Source: a virus
Length of the DNA stretch: 44,527 nt
Virus record (IMG/VR): IMGVR_UViG_3300050821_001709
Location: 1-44,527 of that record
Reading direction: 5' to 3' (one strand)
Shown: in pieces, positions 40,352-44,527 of the stretch
Layout of the letters: each line of letters opens with the position of its first letter
Position numbering within the stretch: position 1 is the first letter of the stretch
Notes under the pieces: model-generated
The model's input: only the letters and a program-made list of their open reading frames with translations
Database searches by the model: none
Told to the model about the DNA's origin: nothing
Made by a program: the position numbers and the translations under genes

Positions 40352-40660
40352 TTACCAATAACGTTTTTTGCGTTTCTTCTTCTTTTTGAGTTTAACCTTT
40401 CGGGCTAAAGATATTTTCTTCTTGTATTTGCCCTTTTTATTCTTCACATATCCATACTCTTTTTGATGGCAATTTTTACATAAAATCTTTAAGTCTTCCG
40501 GTTCTTCATTAAATATATTTTTATATGTTAAATGATGAATTTGCAACCTTTTAGTATTGCCACAATCTTCACATTTTTTACCCCTAATGTTAAACAAATC
40601 AATTCTAATTTGCGCCCACTCATTACTATTTAAATAATCCTTATATTTTTTGTCAATCAT
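40352..40660 (-). CDS. HNH endonuclease (zinc-ribbon type)
   Basis: A 102-residue protein. The first Cys pair 'CEDCG' (30, 33), 'LQIHHLTY' (His 42-43), then 'PEDLKILCKNCHQKEYG' (Cys 61, 64, His 65) form the classic HNH fold with two zinc knuckles. The C-terminal 30 residues are almost all Lys/Arg, suited to DNA binding. The size fits phage packaging-associated HNH nucleases and small mobile ones; the position away from TerL does not decide between them. Confidence 0.85.
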   Translation of the reverse strand: MIDKKYKDYLNSNEWAQIRIDLFNIRGKKCEDCGNTKRLQIHHLTYKNIFNEEPEDLKILCKNCHQKEYGYVKNKKGKYKKKISLARKVKLKKKKKRKKRYW

Positions 40661-40752
40661 ATATAATTACCGTTAATTATTGAGTGTATATTTTTCCGAG
40701 AACCACCAAAGAAAAAAGAACAGAAAAGTAACAAACACTAAAACAATAGTAA

Positions 40753-40823
40753 AGAGAATAAAAAAGAAAAGCCCTCCACAAAAGACTATTCTCTGCAATT
40801 AGATTGCCTTGGCCTGATCCAAG
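40753..40823 (-). other. Two stem-loops upstream of the HNH gene
   Basis: AGAGAATA (40753-40760) pairs with TATTCTCT (40787-40794) across a 26-base loop. CTTGG/CCAAG (40808-40823) forms a second, smaller hairpin on its upstream side. The order, small hairpin then long-stem hairpin, is that of the HNH-AP2 leader RNAs, but loop-loop pairing is at best five bases with one wobble (AGGCC with GGCTT). Confidence 0.35.
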
Positions 40824-40866
40824 TAATGTTTATTTACAAGTTTGGTCTGTTTGTAGCTTTGACTTA

Positions 40867-41064
40867 CTACTTATTGGTATTATACCCATAAAAGATTTTA
40901 GGAGGTTTTAACTCTTTCCTATTCTTTCGCCTGTTTTGCTTTTTAGTTAAACGCTTTACTTTGCCCTTAACTAATCGCTTAATACCATACATAACACCGA
41001 GCGTTAAACCAGCTGTTCCATTTGCACGATATAATTCTAATTGTTGTTGTTTAGTAAGTCCCAT
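40867..41064 (-). CDS. Small basic hypothetical protein
   Basis: 65 residues from the preferred Met: 'MGLTKQQQLELYRANGTAGL', then 'GVMYGIKRLVKGKVKRLTKK', very basic at the C-terminus. An in-frame ATG at 41115 would add 17 residues, but that stretch lies inside one arm of a 12-base inverted repeat, so I prefer the later start. A short hydrophobic patch near 'TLGVMYGI' is too short for a clear membrane helix. Family not recognised. Confidence 0.4.
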   Translation of the reverse strand: MGLTKQQQLELYRANGTAGLTLGVMYGIKRLVKGKVKRLTKKQNRRKNRKELKPPKIFYGYNTNK

Positions 41065-41098
41065 AAACCATATAAAACACAAAACCCCACCAGTTTCC

Positions 41099-41194
41099 TG
41101 ACAGAGTTCTTGCATGGCATGGGCTTTGCTCGGTTTTACCCGATTCGGTTTTTACACCGCAAAATATTTTTATTTGTTATTTAGAACTCTGTCA
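41099..41194 (-). repeat. Perfect 12-base inverted repeat in a leader region
   Basis: TGACAGAGTTCT (41099-41110) and AGAACTCTGTCA (41183-41194) are exact inverted copies, 72 bases apart. Between them are two CGGTTTT(T)AC copies. In the minus-strand RNA they would form one long stem upstream of the ATG at 41064. Could be a regulatory stem or ends of a tiny mobile piece; no gene is enclosed. Confidence 0.5.
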
Positions 41195-41244
41195 AAAGCC
41201 TAATAACACAACAAAACTATAACAAATATATCAAACTACCAAAT

Positions 41245-41553
41245 TTATTTTAAATGAGCAGAAAATAATAACATAAAAACGGGGTTAATTACTGTTATAT
41301 ATTGGCATGGTTCAACTGTTTCTATGCTTGCAGTCCAGTTATCAAAAGAAAGCACAATCCATTTAATGCCATTACCACAACCGTAAACTTGTCCCGGTAT
41401 CATATAGGGTTGATTGTGTATAGTTACATTGGCCCTGTAATGATATTTATACTCAATAGGTATATTAAAGAGTTTAGCTATTACTATTTTGTACTTAGGT
41501 ATGTGCACCTGAGTTGTTTTTGTTATAACTGATTCACTTATTTTATAGATCAT
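41245..41553 (-). CDS. Hypothetical protein
   Basis: A 102-residue beta-rich protein ('ESVITKTTQVHIPKYKIVIA', 'YKYHYRANVTIHNQPYMIPG', 'IKWIVLSFDNWTASIETVEP') with a hydrophobic C-terminus. It overlaps the stop of the ribbon-helix-helix gene by four bases (ATGA type), which argues for co-expression. Family not recognised. Confidence 0.5.
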   Translation of the reverse strand: MIYKISESVITKTTQVHIPKYKIVIAKLFNIPIEYKYHYRANVTIHNQPYMIPGQVYGCGNGIKWIVLSFDNWTASIETVEPCQYITVINPVFMLLFSAHLK

Positions 41554-41747
41554 TTTTTATTTTCCTCTTTTTTTAGTTTACTGTCCTCTAATTTTAACGC
41601 CTCCTGTATTACTGAAGAATAACACTCTTTTAATGCTTCTTGTATTAATTCCCCCAATGTAATATCATTATCAATGGCAAGTTTATGTAATGCTTTTTTT
41701 ACTTCCAAGCTACCGAAGTCGAATGTATATCTTTTAATGTGTTTCAT
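41550..41747 (-). CDS. Ribbon-helix-helix (Arc/CopG-like) regulator
   Basis: 65 residues from Met at 41747: 'MKHIKRYTFDFGSLEVKKAL', then 'HKLAIDNDITLGELIQEALK'. A beta strand (KRYTFDF) is followed by two helices with 'N-D-I-T-L-G-E-L-I', the ribbon-helix-helix pattern of small DNA-binding repressors. A longer frame to 41873 runs through AT-rich, low-quality sequence and a promoter, so I reject its first 42 codons. TATCTTTG lies just before the ATG, which could make the mRNA leaderless. It faces the rightward promoter region and may control both directions. Confidence 0.6.
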   Translation of the reverse strand: MKHIKRYTFDFGSLEVKKALHKLAIDNDITLGELIQEALKECYSSVIQEALKLEDSKLKKEENKK

Positions 41748-41751
41748 AAAA

Positions 41752-41759
41752 CAAAGATA
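41752..41759 (-). promoter_or_regulatory. Possible -7 box of the regulator gene
   Basis: TATCTTTG on the minus strand matches TAnnTTTG. Transcription would begin at or next to the ATG at 41747. No -33 box is clear. Confidence 0.4.
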
Positions 41760-41925
41760 GGCAATAATATTATAACATTTAATATTAACGCATTTAATTT
41801 GTGGCATAGAGTTTGTATGTATGCTTAATTTTAATAGAAACGCACAAAATATGGTGTTTTTAGTTTCTAACAACCCATTGTTTAACCTAACTGTATAACT
41901 TTAGATAAATAATTATGTAATAATA

Positions 41926-41957
41926 TTTGCGCAATTAATATTGTCAACCTATCTTTG
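41926..41957 (+). promoter_or_regulatory. Rightward Bacteroidota-type promoter
   Basis: TTTG (41926-41929), 20 bases, TATCTTTG (41950-41957). Both boxes fit the Bacteroidota primary sigma-factor consensus with proper spacing. Predicted start near 41962-41964. It would drive the structured RNA and the small rightward genes. The -7 box is identical to that of the divergent regulator gene. Confidence 0.7.
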
Positions 41958-42005
41958 ATGTAACAAATAATACAAACGTTCTTTATTTCAGATAATAAAA
42001 ATTAA

Positions 42006-42400
42006 AGCCCGAAAGAGGTGCTAACATAGTTAGACGTTAAATAGGGACTGAATGCCAACAGGAATGAACGAAAAGTCGAAAGGCGAGTACAAGTAAAGAA
42101 AAGGCATAGCGATAATCAAATAGATGAGCTAAAAGAGGGACAGTCAAAAGGGCTGAATAGCGTAAACGCTTTCCTATGGAAACAGAGGTAATACTCGCCG
42201 TACTTAAATAACAATGAGCCTGCCAGTAAGGAGTAGTTTCCAGTACCGCAGGTGAATGAATTAGAATACATTTAAAGCATTATTATAGGTAGATACCTAT
42301 CGGAGTATCTTTAATCGTGAGCTATACACGTTAACCTATTATTACATATAAATTCGGCGGGATAACATAATACGGTTAAGGTATCGCATACCGCCCGCCG
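42006..42400 (+). ncRNA. Large structured RNA or leader of the rightward operon
   Basis: About 400 nt without a coding frame but dense in pairing: GGCGAGTA (42082-42089) with TACTCGCC (42192-42199); AGCCC (42006-42010) with GGGCT (42150-42154); hairpins CTAAC-ATA-GTTAG (42021-42033), AGCG-TAAA-CGCT (42159-42170), TTTCC-TAT-GGAAA (42170-42182), CCTGC/GCAGG (42219-42252), CGTG/CACG (42316-42330). ATAGGT/ACCTAT (42285-42300) competes with GATAC/GTATC (42292-42309). The GC content is higher than its surroundings. It lies directly after a promoter. I do not recognise it as RNase P, 6S, group I or group II intron. Confidence 0.55.
42355..42400 (+). other. GC-rich stem-loop before the first rightward gene
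   Basis: CGGCGGG (42355-42361) pairs with CCCGCCG (42394-42400). An inner hairpin GGTAT-CGC-ATACC lies at 42380-42392. It ends 23 bases before the ATG at 42424. No T-run follows, so it is not a simple terminator. A similar two-level hairpin precedes the pentapeptide-repeat gene. Confidence 0.55.
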
Positions 42401-42423
42401 AACTCACTAATAAATTAACAACC

Positions 42424-42576
42424 ATGAAAACCACAGAAAAATTAAAAAAACAAGCCACTGAACTAATGAAAAGAGGTTATAGTCAAACATTAATTGAATC
42501 TAAAATGTGGGCTATGAGAGATTCCAATACAAGCATTAAAATGATTAAAAAAATCATTGAAAAAATAATCGCCTAA
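42424..42576 (+). CDS. Small basic hypothetical protein
   Basis: 50 residues, 'MKTTEKLKKQATELMKRGYS', then 'QTLIESKMWAMRDSNTSIKM', all helical and Lys-rich. It is the first gene after the structured RNA. Start context ACCATG, the only one of the rightward set without G before CCATG. It could be a small DNA- or RNA-binding early protein. Not recognised. Confidence 0.5.
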   Translation: MKTTEKLKKQATELMKRGYSQTLIESKMWAMRDSNTSIKMIKKIIEKIIA

Positions 42577-42614
42577 CCATTAAAACACACTTTAAAAGGC
42601 TTGAAATATTAGCC

Positions 42615-42674
42615 ATGTTCAGGGAACGCATTAAGTTTTTAGACCCAAGAGATCAATATCAAATTATACGTTAA
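42615..42674 (+). CDS. Possible 19-residue microprotein
   Basis: ATG in the context TTAGCCATG, then 'MFRERIKFLDPRDQYQIIR' and a TAA. The only support is the start context, shared with the other genes of this cluster. It may be real or a chance frame. Confidence 0.3.
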   Translation: MFRERIKFLDPRDQYQIIR

Positions 42675-42696
42675 ACTAACTAAAATCACAATCGCC

Positions 42697-42909
42697 ATGG
42701 ACAAATATAAAATAGTATCAAACTTTGAAGGCAGCTATATAAGTGTTGACCAAGACAATAATTTTACATATTGTGGTAATTGGGCAAATAAAATATTAAG
42801 CATGTTTATTAAACTTAATATACTTAATAATACAGCCGAAAAAATTAATGTAATTAAAAACGTTGTTATACCAAAAACAAGCGGATTTGTTATTTACGGA
42901 ACTATTTAA
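42697..42909 (+). CDS. Small hypothetical early protein
   Basis: 70 residues. 'MDKYKIVSNFEGSYISVDQD', then 'NNFTYCGNWANKILSMFIKL', ending in a beta strand. Start context AATCGCCATG, without Shine-Dalgarno. Not recognised. The antisense frame here is a shadow. Confidence 0.55.
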   Translation: MDKYKIVSNFEGSYISVDQDNNFTYCGNWANKILSMFIKLNILNNTAEKINVIKNVVIPKTSGFVIYGTI

Positions 42910-42934
42910 TATTAACCTTTTAAACCTAATCGCC

Positions 42935-42999
42935 ATGAAAACTAAAACAATTACGACATTGCAGAGCTTGCCGAGATGGCACAAAAATTAAGAAAATAA
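42935..42999 (+). pseudogene. Short gene, apparently frameshifted
   Basis: The start ATG has the cluster context AATCGCCATG. In frame it gives only 18 residues and a stop at 42991. A shift by one base after 'MKTK' gives 'NNYDIAELAEMAQKLRK' to a TAA at 42999, a far more protein-like helix. One A missing in the A-run after codon 4 would explain it: mutation, sequencing indel, or a -1 frameshift on AAAAC. Confidence 0.4.
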
Positions 43000-43016
43000 T
43001 TTAAAACTTTACAGCC

Positions 43017-43187
43017 ATGAAAACTAATATAGATTTGACCCTAAAGAGTGGTGCAAAGATAACCGTACAATGGATATTTGACGATCATATTAATTACTTA
43101 CTATTAAATGATTCAGAGCCTTGGGCTTATTTGCAAGCAGACAAAGGAACTGACAAATTCAATGAAATAGTAGAACTTTTGCATTAA
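43017..43187 (+). CDS. Small hypothetical early protein
   Basis: 56 residues: 'MKTNIDLTLKSGAKITVQWI', 'FDDHINYLLLNDSEPWAYLQ', ending in a helix. Beta-hairpin then helix, acidic. Start context ACAGCCATG. Not recognised. Confidence 0.55.
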   Translation: MKTNIDLTLKSGAKITVQWIFDDHINYLLLNDSEPWAYLQADKGTDKFNEIVELLH

Positions 43188-43218
43188 TATTAACTCACAT
43201 AACTAATAACTAATCGCC

Positions 43219-43368
43219 ATGAAAAAGATAAAATTAAATTCAACCGTTTTATGGTATAACCGGAAATTATGCAGCCTATTTTATGACTACAAAATGACAC
43301 GCCAGTTTCCGCAATCGTGCCTAAATAAACAGGATTATATTAACTTCTTAAAACAAATACAGCCATGA
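43219..43368 (+). CDS. Small hypothetical early protein
   Basis: 49 residues: 'MKKIKLNSTVLWYNRKLCSL', 'FYDYKMTRQFPQSCLNKQDY', basic and aromatic. Start context TAATCGCCATG. Its stop TGA overlaps the ATG of the next frame (ATGA). Not recognised. Confidence 0.5.
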   Translation: MKKIKLNSTVLWYNRKLCSLFYDYKMTRQFPQSCLNKQDYINFLKQIQP

Positions 43369-43445
43369 ATAATCTAAATATATGTATTTGCACTACTTCA
43401 ATTGAAGGTGAATTTATTCATTTACCAGACTTTTATTTAAACTAA
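43365..43445 (+). CDS. Possible 26-residue microprotein
   Basis: 'MNNLNICICTTSIEGEFIHL' and six more residues. It overlaps the upstream stop by four bases (ATGA) and has the start context ACAGCCATG. The overlap and context support translation; the length does not allow a family call. Confidence 0.4.
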   Translation: MNNLNICICTTSIEGEFIHLPDFYLN

Positions 43446-43465
43446 CCCAAAAAACCACAATCGCC

Positions 43466-43840
43466 ATGAAAACCGTAAAAAGAAATTCCAAAGGCATAAT
43501 AACCCATACCACAAAAGACGGTATTAAATGGGATAAAGTGAATAACATTTATAATAAAGCTCAGCATACAGCGGGCGAATGGAAAATATTATTCGGAAAT
43601 TATATTCATTTCGCAACAATCAATAAAGATGCGATGACTCGTATCTGTGAAATTAATATAACAGAAGATTCGCCTCAAATAGATGAAGCAAGAGCCAATG
43701 CCAAACTGATAGCAGCAGCACCGGAATTATTGAAAGCCCTTGAAAATGTACTGCAATTTAATTGTTTGATTCCAGATACAACTGTACGTAGAGAAGTGTT
43801 GTATCAAATACATCAGGTAATTAAAAAAGCAACTGAATAA
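43466..43840 (+). CDS. Phage early hypothetical protein with ANAKLIAAAPELL motif
   Basis: A 124-residue protein. The N-terminus is basic. 'HTAGEWKI' is followed by a beta part ('YIHFATINKDAMTRICEINI'), then 'ARANAKLIAAAPELLKALEN', a motif found in very many phage small proteins of unknown function. The C-terminus is helical. Start context AATCGCCATG. The family is widely distributed in phages but its job is unknown to me. Confidence 0.75.
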   Translation: MKTVKRNSKGIITHTTKDGIKWDKVNNIYNKAQHTAGEWKILFGNYIHFATINKDAMTRICEINITEDSPQIDEARANAKLIAAAPELLKALENVLQFNCLIPDTTVRREVLYQIHQVIKKATE

Positions 43841-43861
43841 TTAACTAATACCACCAACGCC

Positions 43862-44071
43862 ATGAAAACCATAAAAAGAATCGACATAAAAGAATGTCCA
43901 CCACAAGCCACTCACGCTAAATTTAATCCAACAAACGAGTTTATAGAATTATTTTATAAAATCGAGAAAGATGAAATTAAATTTTTATCGACTTGTGGAG
44001 GAGGGTGGGGACATTCCGACAGCGCAGACAAAGACAAAGATTTTATAAACAAATTGATTAAAATAGTTTAA
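43862..44071 (+). CDS. Small hypothetical early protein
   Basis: 69 residues: 'MKTIKRIDIKECPPQATHAK', 'FNPTNEFIELFYKIEKDEIK', then 'FLSTCGGGWGHSDSADKDKD'. The start 'MKT(I/V)KR' is shared with the upstream 124-residue protein. Start context AACGCCATG. Not recognised. Confidence 0.55.
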   Translation: MKTIKRIDIKECPPQATHAKFNPTNEFIELFYKIEKDEIKFLSTCGGGWGHSDSADKDKDFINKLIKIV

Positions 44072-44116
44072 TCGAAGATGCAGTTAATTGTATATAAATA
44101 TAAATAGGGAGAAAAC

Positions 44117-44154
44117 TAACGGGCACGATTATCGTGGCGATAGTCTGCCCGTTA
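44117..44154 (+). other. Two-level stem-loop before the pentapeptide-repeat gene
   Basis: TAACGGGCA (44117-44125) pairs with TGCCCGTTA (44146-44154), and TATCG-TGG-CGATA forms an inner hairpin. It ends 33 bases before the ATG at 44188. CCCCTTGTT follows it, not a T-run. The plan resembles the hairpin at 42355-42400. Confidence 0.5.
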
Positions 44155-44187
44155 ACCCCTTGTTAAATTCACTTAAACTTATTAGCC

Positions 44188-44527
44188 ATGATTAAAATAG
44201 AAATAAAATCAATATTAGGTAAAGTTCTTTTTGAATACAAAAAAGAAGATAATACCATACTGAAAACAGTCGTAGAAGCCGTAAATAAAGGCGCAGACTT
44301 ACAAGGCGCATACTTACAAGACGCAGACTTACGAGGCGCATACTTACAAGGCGCATACTTACAAGACGCAGACTTACGAGGCGCATACTTACAAGGCGCA
44401 GACTTACAAGACGCAGACTTACGAGGCGCATACTTACGAGGCGCAGACTTACAAGGCGCATACTTACGAGGCGCAGACTTACGAGGCGCATACTTACGAG
44501 GCGCAGACTTACAAGGCGCATACTTAC
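44188..44527 (+). CDS. Pentapeptide-repeat protein, cut by the window end
   Basis: At least 113 residues, open at the window end. After an N-terminal part ('MIKIEIKSILGKVLFEYKKE', 'ILKTVVEAVNKG') the sequence is a strict run of A-(D/Y)-L-(Q/R)-(G/D) pentapeptides, which form a right-handed square beta-helix. The DNA is built of near-identical 15-base units (GGCGCAGACTTACAA, GGCGCATACTTACGA), a sign of recent expansion. Some pentapeptide proteins mimic DNA and act on gyrase; nothing here shows that role. Start context TTAGCCATG. The long minus-strand frame opposite is a repeat artefact. Confidence 0.85.
   Translation, partial: MIKIEIKSILGKVLFEYKKEDNTILKTVVEAVNKGADLQGAYLQDADLRGAYLQGAYLQDADLRGAYLQGADLQDADLRGAYLRGADLQGAYLRGADLRGAYLRGADLQGAYL

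Noticed and set aside
42006-42400. Group I or group II intron, or RNase P RNA
   Set aside because: No domain V-like hairpin, no GUGYG start, no recognisable P4 or P7 signature and no split gene around it.
44192-44521. Minus-strand frame of repeated MRLVSLRLVS units
   Set aside because: It is the mirror of the plus-strand pentapeptide repeats, whose start context and N-terminal domain fit the neighbouring genes.
44290-44527. Short direct repeats resembling a CRISPR array
   Set aside because: Units are 15 bases with no spacers, in frame, and encode pentapeptides.
1-44527. Alternative genetic code, as in some crAss-like phages
   Set aside because: The large genes read through to plausible ends with the standard code and use ordinary stop codons; no gene is broken by in-frame TAG or TGA.

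Overview
The window looks like a large piece of an AT-rich, tailed double-stranded DNA phage that infects a member of the Bacteroidota. Three things point there. Near-canonical Bacteroidota promoters are present (TTTG or TTG, about 20 bases, then TAnnTTTG). Genes start without a Shine-Dalgarno sequence. The leftward structural cluster has the order and protein character of crAss-like or related podovirus-type phages: large terminase, portal, scaffold-like acidic protein, major capsid protein, ring/connector proteins, an IHF-like small protein, a very long 'stabilization/muzzle' protein, three large probable cargo proteins, then fibres. Family assignments are from memory of sequence patterns; no database was searched.

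Layout. About 1-41.75 kb is read leftward (minus strand). From its promoter-proximal end it holds a ribbon-helix-helix regulator and small unknown genes (40.8-41.7 kb), an HNH endonuclease (40.35 kb), a ~1.1 kb non-coding AT-rich region with palindromes and iteron-like repeats (39.3-40.35 kb), a PD-(D/E)XK nuclease and a terminase-adjacent gene (37.2-38.8 kb), a complete tmRNA gene (36.9-37.2 kb), TerL, portal, capsid morphogenesis and capsid (28-37 kb), connector and decoration proteins (20.4-28.2 kb), muzzle and cargo proteins (5.8-20.4 kb), and tail-fibre or collagen-like proteins (0-5.8 kb). Two HNH-AP2 homing-endonuclease genes are inserted in the structural cluster (23.6 and 34.2 kb).

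From about 41.9 kb the rightward strand is used. A strong Bacteroidota-type promoter leads into roughly 400 nt of highly structured RNA, then a run of at least ten very small genes. Nine of the ten start in the context GCCATG. The last is a pentapeptide-repeat gene running off the window.

Most interesting points: (1) a phage tmRNA wedged between two packaging-region genes, encoding an unusual 19-codon tag; (2) a two-hairpin kissing-loop RNA, with loop-loop pairing preserved by compensatory change, upstream of both HNH-AP2 genes; (3) a DUF3494 (ice-binding-like) domain fused to one of two paralogous virion proteins; (4) a ~400-nt structured RNA at the head of the rightward transcript; (5) composite terminator-promoter elements in which the terminator loop carries the upstream promoter box of the next gene.
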